Of a DNA stretch of 64,000 bases, positions 8,630-17,498 are shown one piece after another. The DNA is from Sediminicola luteus (lineage in GTDB: Bacteria > Bacteroidota > Bacteroidia > Flavobacteriales > Flavobacteriaceae), in assembly GCF_002514735.1 (NCBI RefSeq), contig NZ_KZ300476.1, positions 787,872 to 851,871 on the forward strand, written 5' to 3'. The notes below the pieces were generated by a model. It worked only from the letters and a program-made list of their open reading frames with translations, was not told where the DNA came from and made no database searches. The translations under genes were made by a program, and so were the position numbers. Every line of letters starts with the position of its first letter. Within the stretch, counting starts at the first letter, position 1.

Positions 8630-9727
8630 ATGAGACGCGTTCTTTTTACCACCCTAATATTATTCGGCTTTAGTTTTTGCATGGCCCAGACACAATGGCA
8701 ACAGGTAGACCCAGAACATATTCACGGACAAGGCTGGAAAAACGAACAAAGGCCTTTTAACCGCTTACCCCAAAAGGCAAAAAATCAGGTTCGGAAAGCC
8801 GTTTGGAATTTAGGTAAACACGCTGCCGGATTATCGCTGGAATTCACCTCAAATGCCTCCCTAATAGAATTCCGATATGTTGTGGAAAATGAATTGGCCT
8901 ACCCACATATGCCTGCCACAGGCAAAAGCGGCATTGACCTGTATACCTATAACAACAAACAAGAGTTTTGGATCAAAGGGAATTACCAATTCAAAGACAC
9001 CATTTATTATTCATTTAAAGGAATAGCCCCCACAGAACACATAGAAGACCCAAATAGAAAATACAAGCTCTACCTGCCGTTATACAATAGTGTAAAATGG
9101 ATCGAGTTCCGCACAAACCCATCTACCTCTCTTAGTTTCGTACCACCAAGCAACACCCAACCCATCGTAATTTATGGCACTTCGATAGCCCAAGGGGCTT
9201 GTGCTACACGGCCTGGTATGGCATGGGGCAATATAGTCGCCAGACAACTGGAACAGCCCGTTATCAACTTAGGTTTTTCGGGTAATGGCCGCTTGGAAGC
9301 CCCTATTATGGACTTAATCAATGAACTGAATCCGGCTTTGGTCATTTTGGACTGCCTGCCCAATTTTTACTTGAACGGAAGACATACCTTGCCCCAAGTA
9401 AAAGAACGCCTTCTCCAATCCGTAGCACAAATAAGAAAACAACACCCGAACACACCCATCTTACTTACCCAACACATGGGTTATGCCGAAGCATTGATAC
9501 AAACCAAAAAAGCGGAAGCAAACCAACCTTTAAACCAAACATTGACTGAAACATTTCAACAATTAATACAACAAGGCCATAACAACCTCTATATGCTAAG
9601 CAAAGAAGAAATCGGTTTAGACCACAACAGCTATGTAGACGGCACCCACCCTAACGATATGGGCATGTTACGCTATGCCGAAGCTTACCTCAAAAAAATA
9701 GCCGAGATTTTCCCAAAAAACCCTTAG
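8630..9727 (+). CDS. Secreted SGNH/GDSL hydrolase with GxDLY domain
   Basis: A 365-residue exported hydrolase. A signal peptide ends near FSFCMAQ (residue ~20). The N-terminal half is a beta-sandwich carrying GIDLYTY near residue 104, the signature of the GxDLY domain (PF14607). The C-terminal half is an SGNH (Lipase_GDSL_3-type) domain with the nucleophile in GTSIAQGA (Ser near 183), the Gly block FSGNGRLE, and the Asp/His pair in DGTHPND. The likely reaction is removal of acyl groups from glycans or glycosides in the periplasm, by analogy with carbohydrate esterases; the substrate is not known. Transcribed alone between rho and rpsT. Confidence 0.85.
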   Translation: MRRVLFTTLILFGFSFCMAQTQWQQVDPEHIHGQGWKNEQRPFNRLPQKAKNQVRKAVWNLGKHAAGLSLEFTSNASLIEFRYVVENELAYPHMPATGKSGIDLYTYNNKQEFWIKGNYQFKDTIYYSFKGIAPTEHIEDPNRKYKLYLPLYNSVKWIEFRTNPSTSLSFVPPSNTQPIVIYGTSIAQGACATRPGMAWGNIVARQLEQPVINLGFSGNGRLEAPIMDLINELNPALVILDCLPNFYLNGRHTLPQVKERLLQSVAQIRKQHPNTPILLTQHMGYAEALIQTKKAEANQPLNQTLTETFQQLIQQGHNNLYMLSKEEIGLDHNSYVDGTHPNDMGMLRYAEAYLKKIAEIFPKNP

Positions 9728-9829
9728 CCCAATAACTGTTTCAAGACTTTTTGGGCCGATTGGGCCACTGTATGTACAGAATTGACCCTTCGGTATAATG
9801 GCTGTTCATTCTCTACTTTCCGATAATTT

Positions 9830-9860
9830 AAGACAAAAAAACGCCCCTCGATGAGGGGCG
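9830..9860 (-). terminator. Intrinsic terminator of rpsT
   Basis: CGCCCCTC and GAGGGGCG form a perfect 8-bp stem with a GAT loop (9842-9860), followed on the minus strand by a T-rich run. It lies 28 bp past the rpsT stop. Confidence 0.85.
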
Positions 9861-9887
9861 CTTACGAAACAGTAGAACTGTTATTTT

Positions 9888-10139
9888 TTACAAAGAAGCA
9901 ACGCGTTTAGTCAAACCGCTCTTTAAGTTGGCAGCTTTGTTAGCGTGGATAATGTTACGCTTGGCCAACTTATCGATCATACTCACTACGCTTGGCAACA
10001 TTTCCTCAGCAGCTTTCTTATCTTCCTCTAAACGCAATTTCTTGATTGCATTACGGGTAGTTTTGTGCTGGTATTTGTTACGTAAACGAGCAGCTTCGTT
10101 TCTTCTGATCCTCTTAAGTGCCGACTTGTGATTTGCCAT
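9888..10139 (-). CDS. rpsT: 30S ribosomal protein S20
   Basis: An 83-residue basic protein beginning [21 protein letters not shown] and ending with [16 protein letters not shown]-like sequence, the standard S20 pattern of binding helix 44 and the 5' domain of 16S rRNA. Length is normal. It lies 47 bp downstream of two tRNA-Glu genes on the same strand, so it may be read from the tRNA promoter after processing; I see no separate convincing promoter in the short gap. Confidence 0.97.
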   Translation of the reverse strand: MANHKSALKRIRRNEAARLRNKYQHKTTRNAIKKLRLEEDKKAAEEMLPSVVSMIDKLAKRNIIHANKAANLKSGLTKRVASL

Positions 10140-10186
10140 CTTCTTCTTTTGTTTCGTTACAATATCCTATTACGGAAATCGATTTG

Positions 10187-10258
10187 TAGCCCGTAGGGGA
10201 ATCGAACCCCTGTTACCAGGATGAAAACCTGGCGTCCTAACCCCTAGACGAACGGGCC
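10187..10258 (-). tRNA. tRNA-Glu(UUC), copy 2
   Basis: The minus strand folds as a 72-nt cloverleaf. The acceptor arm GGCCCGT/ACGGGCT has a G-U first pair, the D arm is TCTAGGGGTTAGGA, the anticodon loop is TTTTCAT with anticodon TTC, and the T arm is AGGGGTTCGATTCCCCT. CCA is not encoded. It is base-for-base identical to the upstream copy, 35 bp away. Confidence 0.95.
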
Positions 10259-10293
10259 ATTATTTCAATAAACCAAGGCTAAAAACCTCTTAG

Positions 10294-10365
10294 TAGCCCG
10301 TAGGGGAATCGAACCCCTGTTACCAGGATGAAAACCTGGCGTCCTAACCCCTAGACGAACGGGCC
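10294..10365 (-). tRNA. tRNA-Glu(UUC), copy 1
   Basis: Same 72-nt cloverleaf with anticodon TTC. This copy is nearest the promoter at 10388-10417 and is probably co-transcribed with copy 2. Identical tandem copies suggest recent duplication or gene conversion. Confidence 0.95.
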
Positions 10366-10387
10366 ATTGATTACTCAATTGCGGATG

Positions 10388-10417
10388 CAAAAATACAACT
10401 ATTTTTAACTATTGCAA
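10388..10417 (-). promoter_or_regulatory. Bacteroidota-type promoter for the tRNA-Glu pair
   Basis: On the minus strand a -33 TTG (10415-10417) and a perfect -7 box TATTTTTG (10388-10395, consensus TAnnTTTG) are separated by 19 bp. The box ends 22 bp before the mature 5' end of tRNA copy 1. This is the clearest promoter in the window and matches the spacing known for the Bacteroidota primary sigma factor. Confidence 0.75.
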
Positions 10418-10439
10418 CTAAGCAAGCATTTTTTTTGCA

Positions 10440-11915
10440 TCAATATGCTTTAGCGAAGAGCACCTTTTTGTTCGATGGCTTGCCAGAATAGATACAACTA
10501 CCCTGTTCCTCAGCGGCATCGATAGGAATACACCTTATGGTAGCCTTGGTTTCTTCTTTAATTTTTTCTTCGGTTTCCCCCGTACCGTCCCAATGGGCCG
10601 ATACAAAACCGCCTTTTTCATCCAACACCTTCTTAAACTCATCGTAATCGCCCACTTCGGTAATATGGGCCGCACGATGGTCCAAGGCTTTTTTATAGAT
10701 ATTCTCTTGTATCTCGGTCATAAGCCCCTTAACGGTATCTACCACGGCATCGGCTGCTACGGTTTGTTTTTCCAAGGTATCGCGACGTGCAATTTCGTAA
10801 GTACCATTTTCCAGATCGCGCTGACCAATGGCAATACGAACAGGAACCCCTTTTAACTCGTATTCATTGAATTTGAAGCCAGGTTTATGGGTATCCCTAT
10901 TATCGTATTTAACCGACAGCCCTTGAGCACGTAATTCCTTTACCAAAGGGTTTACCTTTTCCGAAATCGCATCTAATTGCTCCATTCCTTTATATATAGG
11001 TACGATTACCACTTGGATAGGCGCCAACTTTGGGGGCAACACCAAACCGTTATCATCACTATGAGTCATGATCAAAGCGCCCATAAGACGGGTAGACACC
11101 CCCCAAGAGGTCGCCCAAACATGTTCTTGTTTCCCTTCTTTATTGGCAAACTTTACATCGAAGGCCTTTGCAAAATTCTGCCCCAAGAAGTGCGAGGTTC
11201 CGGCCTGTAAAGCCTTTCCGTCTTGCATTAATGCCTCTATACAATAAGTCTCCACTGCCCCTGCAAAACGCTCGCTAGCGGTTTTAAGTCCTTTGATTAC
11301 CGGTACCGCCATATGTTCTTCGGCAAATTCGGCATAGACATGCATCATTTGTTCGGCCTCGGCTATCGCTTCCGCTTCCGTGGCATGGGCCGTATGCCCC
11401 TCTTGCCATAAAAATTCGGCCGTTCTTAAAAATAAACGGGTACGCATTTCCCAACGCACCACATTGGCCCATTGGTTGATCAACAAAGGTAAATCGCGAT
11501 ACGATTGGATCCACCTTCTATAGGTATCCCAAATAATCGTTTCGGATGTTGGTCTAACGATCAATTCCTCCTCTAAACGGGCCTCGGGATCAACCACTAC
11601 ACCTTCGCCATCTTCGCCATTCTTTAAACGATAGTGGGTAACCACGGCACATTCTTTGGCAAAGCCCTCAACATGACTGGCTTCCTTACTTAAATAGGAT
11701 TTTGGGATGAACAAAGGGAAATAGGCATTTTCGTGCCCTGTTTCCTTGAACATCTTGTCCAATCCGGCCTGCATTTTTTCCCAAATAGCGAATCCGTAGG
11801 GTTTGATCACCATACATCCCCTAACCCCAGAAGCTTCGGCCAAATCGGCCTTTACCACTAATTCGTTATACCATTTGGAGTAATCCTCCGCTCGCTTCGT
11901 TAATTTTTTACCCAT
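10440..11915 (-). CDS. proS: Prolyl-tRNA synthetase, short (type 3) form
   Basis: Charges tRNA-Pro with proline. The 491-residue protein is a class II synthetase without the bacterial editing insertion between motifs 2 and 3, i.e. the archaeal/eukaryote-like form usual in Bacteroidota. Visible pieces are [19 protein letters not shown] near the N-terminus, motif 2 [29 protein letters not shown], motif 3 [12 protein letters not shown], an anticodon-binding domain with PIQVVIVPI, and a C-terminal zinc-like domain ending FAKAY. The start [20 protein letters not shown] is typical. Divergent from the lipoprotein gene at 12011. Confidence 0.96.
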   Translation of the reverse strand: MGKKLTKRAEDYSKWYNELVVKADLAEASGVRGCMVIKPYGFAIWEKMQAGLDKMFKETGHENAYFPLFIPKSYLSKEASHVEGFAKECAVVTHYRLKNGEDGEGVVVDPEARLEEELIVRPTSETIIWDTYRRWIQSYRDLPLLINQWANVVRWEMRTRLFLRTAEFLWQEGHTAHATEAEAIAEAEQMMHVYAEFAEEHMAVPVIKGLKTASERFAGAVETYCIEALMQDGKALQAGTSHFLGQNFAKAFDVKFANKEGKQEHVWATSWGVSTRLMGALIMTHSDDNGLVLPPKLAPIQVVIVPIYKGMEQLDAISEKVNPLVKELRAQGLSVKYDNRDTHKPGFKFNEYELKGVPVRIAIGQRDLENGTYEIARRDTLEKQTVAADAVVDTVKGLMTEIQENIYKKALDHRAAHITEVGDYDEFKKVLDEKGGFVSAHWDGTGETEEKIKEETKATIRCIPIDAAEEQGSCIYSGKPSNKKVLFAKAY

Positions 11916-12010
11916 CTAAAATAGTTTGGCACAGAACTTGTTAATTCTTTTAAGAAAATCGTTGGTAAAACTAACTATTTTTATATTGTCCAACAATTAA
12001 ATTTAAACCG

Positions 12011-13351
12011 ATGGCATATTCCTTACCCCTCAAAAAAATACAACTGGTCCTAGGTGGACTGGGCCTTGCCATACTTTCGGTTTCCTGTGGTTCATACCAA
12101 GCGGCCTCGGTATACGATTCCGACGGCATCTATGGCGATGGCGAACGGGTCACGGTAGTAGAAAAGCGTGTTGTGGAAGCACCAAGCCAACCCAACACCT
12201 ATGCAGATTATTTCGGTCGTAACGCCGATGAGATTGACAGAGTCTTGGACGACGAGATTTTTACCGATGTCGAAAGTTACTCTAGCGTTCAAGACAGTAC
12301 GGAACTGGCCCTGAACTACCAATACGACAGTGAGTTCAATGACTACGAGGGTTACGGAAGTTTTGGATCTAACCCAACCTCGGTTAGTATTAATGTTATC
12401 GACTATGGCTGGTACAGCCCTTTTTATATGGACCCATTCTGGTACCCTGGCTTTGGCTGGTACGGGCCTAGTTTTAGCATTGGCTGGGGCTGGGGAGGTT
12501 ACTACGGACCCGGTTGGGGCTGGGGTGGCTACTGGGGCCCAGGATATTGCGGCGGATGTTATTGGGGGCCCGGCTGGGGTGGCTACTGGGGACCTGGATA
12601 CCCTGGATATTATTACAACCCAAGATATTATTCCTATAATTCCGGTCGTAGGGGCTATTATGGTTCCGGTGGATCACGCGGTGCGGTCAATTCATCATAT
12701 GCCTCTAGAAGCCGAGGGCGCTCCAATTTAAACAGTAGTGCTTCTAGAAGCTCACGAACATCTAGTACAGCGAGAAGCAGTAGGGGCCGATCTTCACGAA
12801 GCACCGCTAGCAGAAGTAGTTCTAGCCGTCGTAGCGTCGGTGTAGATGCCTTAAGCCGCAGTCGATCTTATAGTGGTCGTTCATCTAGTTCTAGAAGCTA
12901 CGGGAATCGAACAAGTTCTTCCAATAGAAGTTATTCCTCAAGCAGAAGTGGTTCTAGTAGAAGTTATGGCCAGCGTAGTGGATCTTCGAGAAACTATTCC
13001 TCTACGAGAAGTGGCTCTACCTACAGAAGCCCATCTAGTAGAACGCGTTCTAGCTCACAAGCACGAAGAAGTGCACCTACCCGCAGTTATAGTGGCAGCA
13101 GGAACTCTTCTTCGAACTCCAGAAGCTATTCCAGACCATCTAGCTCTTCAAGAAGCAGCGGTAGTTCTAGAAGTTACCGATCTAGTAGCCCAAGCCGTAG
13201 TTCAGGCGGAAGCTATCGATCTTCGAGCCCTTCGCGAAGCTCGGGCGGAAGTTACCGCAGTTCCGGTGGCAGCTCTAGGTCTTCAGGTGCCAGTCGTGGC
13301 GGCGGTGGAAGAAGTAGCGGAGGTAGAAGTAGCCGTGGCGGTATCCGTTAA
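12011..13351 (+). CDS. Low-complexity lipoprotein, Gly/Tyr/Trp block then Ser/Arg tail
   Basis: Function not recognised. The 446-residue protein has a lipoprotein signal (hydrophobic stretch 13-26, then LSVSC with the lipid Cys at 26). An acidic linker follows with DDEIFTDVESYSS. Residues about 135-210 are almost only Gly, Tyr, Trp and Pro, in repeats like GWGWGGYYGPG and YWGPGYCGG. The rest (about 215-446) is Ser/Arg/Gly-rich with tandem SSPSRSSGGSYR copies. No enzymatic domain is seen. Such composition suggests a surface or periplasmic structural or adhesive role (inference). Other phases of this GC-rich repeat tract give long shadow frames. Divergent from proS; 180 bp before the FadL-like gene. 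Confidence 0.8.
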   Translation: MAYSLPLKKIQLVLGGLGLAILSVSCGSYQAASVYDSDGIYGDGERVTVVEKRVVEAPSQPNTYADYFGRNADEIDRVLDDEIFTDVESYSSVQDSTELALNYQYDSEFNDYEGYGSFGSNPTSVSINVIDYGWYSPFYMDPFWYPGFGWYGPSFSIGWGWGGYYGPGWGWGGYWGPGYCGGCYWGPGWGGYWGPGYPGYYYNPRYYSYNSGRRGYYGSGGSRGAVNSSYASRSRGRSNLNSSASRSSRTSSTARSSRGRSSRSTASRSSSSRRSVGVDALSRSRSYSGRSSSSRSYGNRTSSSNRSYSSSRSGSSRSYGQRSGSSRNYSSTRSGSTYRSPSSRTRSSSQARRSAPTRSYSGSRNSSSNSRSYSRPSSSSRSSGSSRSYRSSSPSRSSGGSYRSSSPSRSSGGSYRSSGGSSRSSGASRGGGGRSSGGRSSRGGIR

Positions 13352-13532
13352 ACAAAACAATAGATTTTGAAAAAGATTTAAACTAAGGTCATTAACTTTG
13401 GTTTACCGGGCAAACTATGTCCAAAACAAACAATTGCTATACAAGCCCGGAAGGGCGAAGAAAAAAGAAATCAACCATAACCCACAATTGAGTTTACACC
13501 TTTAGTATTGTGGGCAACGAAATTCTGTAGAG

Positions 13533-15038
13533 ATGAAAAATTCATTGATAGTACTCCTGCTTTGTAGCGTATGGGGATTACAGGCACAAACCTTGGAAGA
13601 TGTTATGCGTTATGGTACCGACCGTACCCAAGGAAGCACCCGTTTTCAGGCCATGAGTGGGGCAATGGGTGCCCTAGGTGGCGACCTTTCGGCCATTGGG
13701 ATAAACCCGGCCGGGGCAGCCATTTTCAACAATACCCAAATCGGGTTTACCTTAACGAATTACCATCGTAAAAACGAAACCAGTTATTTTGATTCCCGTG
13801 TGAACAACACCATGGACAACCTCAAGTTCAACCAAATCGGCGGGGTTTTCGTTTTTAAAGACAATACCAACGATTGGCGAAAACTAGCGTTTTCATTCAA
13901 TTACGACCTACAACGGAATTTTGAAAATGAGATATTCGCCCGAGGTAACAGTAGACAAGGACTAGACGGATACTTTTTGGCCCATGCCGATGGGGTTTTG
14001 TTAGGCGACCTTAGACTTCGCCCAAACGAAGACCATGTAGATGCTTATTTGGATATCGGACGTTCTTTGGGATACGGCCCACAGCAAGCCTTTTTGGGTT
14101 TCCAAGCCTTTGCCATAGAACCGGTTGACGACGACCCCGACAACGACCGCTATGTTTCGAACACCCCCTACGACAATGGAAGGGTTTCGCAGAACTATGC
14201 CGAACGCACTTTGGGCTATAACAGCAAGTTCGCCGCCAATTTGGCCGCACAATTCCAAGACAATCTGTATTTAGGGGCTTCCTTGAATTTCCATAGTATA
14301 TTTTATGAAAAATACAGCCAAATGGACGAAGACGGCTACGACCCAGATGCCGACATCCGTTATATCGGATTCGACAACTTATTACAGACCCGAGGTACTG
14401 CGTTTTCATTTAACCTAGGGGCCATTGCCAAGCTGAACCAAAACGTTCGGATCGGCGCCTCGTACCAATCGCCTACTTGGTACGACCTACAAGACGAACT
14501 GGCCCAACGTATAAATAGTAATTTGGCCGAGCCCGGATTGAGCGATATCGATTTTCGTTACGTAAACGTATTTGAACGCTACCGAATCCAAATCCCATCG
14601 AAATACACGGGTAGCTTAGCCCTGATCTTTGGTAAAGTTGGCCTTCTTAGTTTCGATTATTCGTACCAAGACATGTCGAATGCAGAAATCAGACCTACGG
14701 GCGACCCCAATTTTGCCCAGGTAAACAACAATATTGCTGCAAACCTTCAAGCTGCATCTACCTATAAAGTGGGCGGCGAGATTAGATTAGACCGCCTAAG
14801 CCTTAGAGGCGGGTACCGCTTTGAGGAAAGTCCTTATAAAAACCCACTGGCCGGAGGTGACCTCGATGGGTTTTCTGCCGGACTGGGTTATTCTTTTGGT
14901 GTAAGCCGAATCGACCTTTCGTACAACCAATACACCCAAGACCTAGGCCATAGGCTTTATGAAGTCGGGTTTGACACTTTGGCCAACGTTTCCAGCACCA
15001 ATAGCCATTTTAGTATAGGCTATGTGGTTAATTTTTAG
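13533..15038 (+). CDS. FadL/OmpP1/TodX-like outer-membrane channel
   Basis: A 501-residue beta-barrel protein of the COG2067 type, which takes hydrophobic molecules such as long-chain fatty acids across the outer membrane. It has a signal peptide ending near GLQAQT (about 19), then the N-terminal hatch signature GAMGALGGDLSAIGINPAGAA split around residues 43-63, where the NPAG motif is the family marker. Many alternating-residue strands follow, ending in an aromatic C-terminus (SIGYVVNF). The ligand cannot be inferred. Single transcription unit with its own terminator. Confidence 0.85.
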   Translation: MKNSLIVLLLCSVWGLQAQTLEDVMRYGTDRTQGSTRFQAMSGAMGALGGDLSAIGINPAGAAIFNNTQIGFTLTNYHRKNETSYFDSRVNNTMDNLKFNQIGGVFVFKDNTNDWRKLAFSFNYDLQRNFENEIFARGNSRQGLDGYFLAHADGVLLGDLRLRPNEDHVDAYLDIGRSLGYGPQQAFLGFQAFAIEPVDDDPDNDRYVSNTPYDNGRVSQNYAERTLGYNSKFAANLAAQFQDNLYLGASLNFHSIFYEKYSQMDEDGYDPDADIRYIGFDNLLQTRGTAFSFNLGAIAKLNQNVRIGASYQSPTWYDLQDELAQRINSNLAEPGLSDIDFRYVNVFERYRIQIPSKYTGSLALIFGKVGLLSFDYSYQDMSNAEIRPTGDPNFAQVNNNIAANLQAASTYKVGGEIRLDRLSLRGGYRFEESPYKNPLAGGDLDGFSAGLGYSFGVSRIDLSYNQYTQDLGHRLYEVGFDTLANVSSTNSHFSIGYVVNF

Positions 15039-15067
15039 ACACCCCACAAACTCTTTTTTCATAAGGG

Positions 15068-15096
15068 CCGCCCAGCATTTTGTTGGGCGGTTTTTT
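15068..15096 (+). terminator. Intrinsic terminator of the FadL-like gene
   Basis: CCGCCCA (15068-15074) pairs with TGGGCGG (15084-15090), followed by six T residues. It is 29 bp past the stop and points away from the convergent T9SS gene. Confidence 0.85.
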
Positions 15097-15133
15097 GTTT
15101 GCAAGGCCAAAGACAGATAAGATTAATTAAAGC

Positions 15134-16540
15134 TTAACGCTTGAGGGTAAAATGGGTTTTTACCGTACTTGCCACCAACACCCCCTCTTCTTCCCGCGAA
15201 TACTCGAAACGGAACCAATAGTCCGATGCCGGCATGGGTTTTCCGTTAAAGGTACCATCCCAACCCGTCGAATCACGGTTGAGCTGTTTCAGTAGTTTAC
15301 CATAACGGTCAAAAATAGATATCTGGGCGGTAGTTAGGGTTTCAATACCCAAAACATGCCAAGTATTATGCAAAGGATCTCCATTGGGCGTAAAAAACTT
15401 AGGATACCCAACCATTAAAAACTCCTGTTCTGAGGTACCACATCCGTTTTTATCGTTTACGGTTACTGTATTGATACCTGGTGGAATATCGTAAAATGTA
15501 TCCTCGTCCCGAAACGGACCACCATTTAATGAATATTCGTAATCGCTATTTCCTTCAACGATAATCCGAACATTATTACTATCAGAGATATCATCGAGGA
15601 TCTCGGGCTCCAAAATAACGGGATCGCCATGGAAGGTGATTAAAATATCGTCGCGTGCAGGTTCCGGAAACACCGGATTACTCGATTGCACCTCTACGAA
15701 ATACCGCCCACTGTTCGGACTCGATACCGTTAGTTCGAATTCCGTAGGCCCATCGGCTAAAACCTGATCAATGGTGCCATCTTCATCGAAATCAACCGAC
15801 CAGGTTACATGAGCCACTTCTGGTCCAAAAGGCGTGCGCAAGGCACTCAACACAATATCAGGATCGCCTATACAGGCATTGATATCCAGTCCTAAAAACT
15901 CATCGCGGATCGTACAGTCCAAAATCCCGTTAGGGTCTCCATTGTCGGCATCACCGGTAAACCTTAAACTAAAAGGCTCGGCATTACCATCGAAGTTGGT
16001 CGCATAATTATTGATCAGTATGTAGTAGACTTCACCTTCCTGCACATCCAACCACTCGTCATAGGGGTTCTTATTCTGGGTCAACGAAGGCACCCCTTCC
16101 ACACCGGTTTCCGGGTTTACGCCTAGGCCCGTAAAACGTGAATTGGTGTTAAATTCGTAATTACATCGAATAGGCTGGGCCTCGCCACTACTTATGGCCC
16201 CACACTCGGCATCGGGCCCGTAAACGGCAAAGTCCCATTCAGCCGTATCGCTTAAGGCCTCAATATCGAAACCTATGGTACCAGCTGCGGCAGCTCGAAA
16301 CACGAACCAAGAGGTGTTATTTTCGATATTGGCATCGGCCAATGAACCTTTTTCCAAACAACCGGTACTGGTAATCACATCGGGATCAAAATCGTCTACA
16401 TCGCCACGCCCATTGCTCTCGGCCAAAATAGGCACATCGGCACAGATGGGTATTGACGAGCGACAATCACCAGAGTTTTGGGCCCATAGCCCAGTAATAC
16501 CCATGAAAAAGCATAGGGAAATCAGACGGGGTATCTTCAT
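15134..16540 (-). CDS. Secreted protein with type-B T9SS sorting domain
   Basis: Exported through the type IX system to the cell surface or medium. The chosen ATG (16538-16540) gives MKIPRLISLCFFMGITGLWAQ, a clear signal peptide; the frame stays open upstream to 17020, but that part overlaps folE antisense and is not coding. The 468-residue product has an N-terminal Cys-containing domain (GDCRSSIPICADVPI), a middle region with Ig-like or lectin-like beta structure and an SLRFTGDADNGDPNG stretch. The C-terminal ~85 residues match the gliding-motility-associated CTD-B: PKFFTPNGDPLHNTWHV, ISIFDRYGKLLKQL, GWDGTFNGKPMPASDYWF. The role of the passenger is unknown. Confidence 0.85.
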   Translation of the reverse strand: MKIPRLISLCFFMGITGLWAQNSGDCRSSIPICADVPILAESNGRGDVDDFDPDVITSTGCLEKGSLADANIENNTSWFVFRAAAAGTIGFDIEALSDTAEWDFAVYGPDAECGAISSGEAQPIRCNYEFNTNSRFTGLGVNPETGVEGVPSLTQNKNPYDEWLDVQEGEVYYILINNYATNFDGNAEPFSLRFTGDADNGDPNGILDCTIRDEFLGLDINACIGDPDIVLSALRTPFGPEVAHVTWSVDFDEDGTIDQVLADGPTEFELTVSSPNSGRYFVEVQSSNPVFPEPARDDILITFHGDPVILEPEILDDISDSNNVRIIVEGNSDYEYSLNGGPFRDEDTFYDIPPGINTVTVNDKNGCGTSEQEFLMVGYPKFFTPNGDPLHNTWHVLGIETLTTAQISIFDRYGKLLKQLNRDSTGWDGTFNGKPMPASDYWFRFEYSREEEGVLVASTVKTHFTLKR

Positions 16541-16774
16541 AGCATGTAAAAGGATAAAAGGTTCCTTTATTTGGGTACTATACCAACGATCGGGCCCGTG
16601 ATTTAGTATAAAATACCGATAACACCACAGGTTTACCGCCCATTGGGTAGGTTGTGTATAAATACGCATCAAATACGTCGACGGATTTTTATATCCAGAT
16701 TTTTCGATGAAATACCTTAACACTTTTTTAGCAGCTCGGTTGTTACCACCTGTCCGCAACTGCCATATAATGCC

Positions 16775-16782
16775 TATCTTTG
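16775..16782 (+). promoter_or_regulatory. -7 box of the folE promoter
   Basis: TATCTTTG matches TAnnTTTG exactly and ends 23 bp before the folE ATG. No TTG lies at the expected -33 distance, so the call rests on the -7 element alone. Confidence 0.4.
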
Positions 16783-16805
16783 CGGTTTGAAAAAAAACAA
16801 AAACC

Positions 16806-17486
16806 ATGAAATTGGATCCCACAACAGCGGAAGGATACGAAGAAATGGGCAACGACCACATTTCTAGCTCGGAAGACACGCCTATGCGAGAAAATGCGTT
16901 CGCCATATCCGATAGTGAGAAGATCGACAAGATCCAAGATAAGGTCAAAGACATTATGGAGATTTTGGGGCTTGATTTGGAAGACGACAGCCTACAAGGC
17001 ACCCCACATCGTGTAGCCAAAATGTTTGTAAAAGAGATTTTCGGCGGACTTCACCCCGACCGAAAACCCAACAGCTCTACTTTTGACAACAAGTATAAAT
17101 ATGGGGAAATGCTGGTTGAGAAGAATATCACCGTATATTCTACCTGCGAGCACCACTTACTACCTATCGTTGGTAGGGCCCATGTAGCCTATATTTCTAA
17201 CGGTACCGTGGTGGGTCTATCGAAAATGAACCGTATCGTAGATTATTACGCCAAGCGCCCACAGGTACAAGAACGTTTGACCATACAGATCGTAAGGGAA
17301 CTACAACAAGTATTGGGTACTGACGATGTGGCCTGTGTAATCGATGCGAAACACTTATGTGTAAATTCACGGGGCATCCGCGATATTGAGAGCAGCACGG
17401 TAACAGCCGAGTATGGAGGTAAATTCCAAGACCCCAGTGTACGTAAAGAACTTTTGAACTACATTAACCTAGACACAACTTTTTAA
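16806..17486 (+). CDS. folE: GTP cyclohydrolase I
   Basis: Opens the guanine ring of GTP to give 7,8-dihydroneopterin triphosphate, the first step to tetrahydrofolate. The 226-residue protein has a variable N-terminal arm, then the T-fold core with TPHRVAKM at 66-73, zinc ligands in STCEHHLLP (C114, H117) and C185 in DAKHLCVNSRG, and VVGLSKMNRIVDYYAKRPQVQERLT. All catalytic positions are intact. cysS follows after 12 bp, so the two are likely one operon with yidD and perhaps the genes beyond. Confidence 0.97.
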   Translation: MKLDPTTAEGYEEMGNDHISSSEDTPMRENAFAISDSEKIDKIQDKVKDIMEILGLDLEDDSLQGTPHRVAKMFVKEIFGGLHPDRKPNSSTFDNKYKYGEMLVEKNITVYSTCEHHLLPIVGRAHVAYISNGTVVGLSKMNRIVDYYAKRPQVQERLTIQIVRELQQVLGTDDVACVIDAKHLCVNSRGIRDIESSTVTAEYGGKFQDPSVRKELLNYINLDTTF

Positions 17487-17498
17487 GCCAACCCAGCA

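Noticed and set aside
12330-13370. Long alternative frames inside the Ser/Arg-rich gene
   Set aside because: Codon repeats keep other phases open; only the main frame has a lipoprotein signal and a start.
16541-17020. An N-terminal extension of the T9SS substrate gene by 160 codons
   Set aside because: It lies antisense to folE and hides a perfect signal peptide at 16540.
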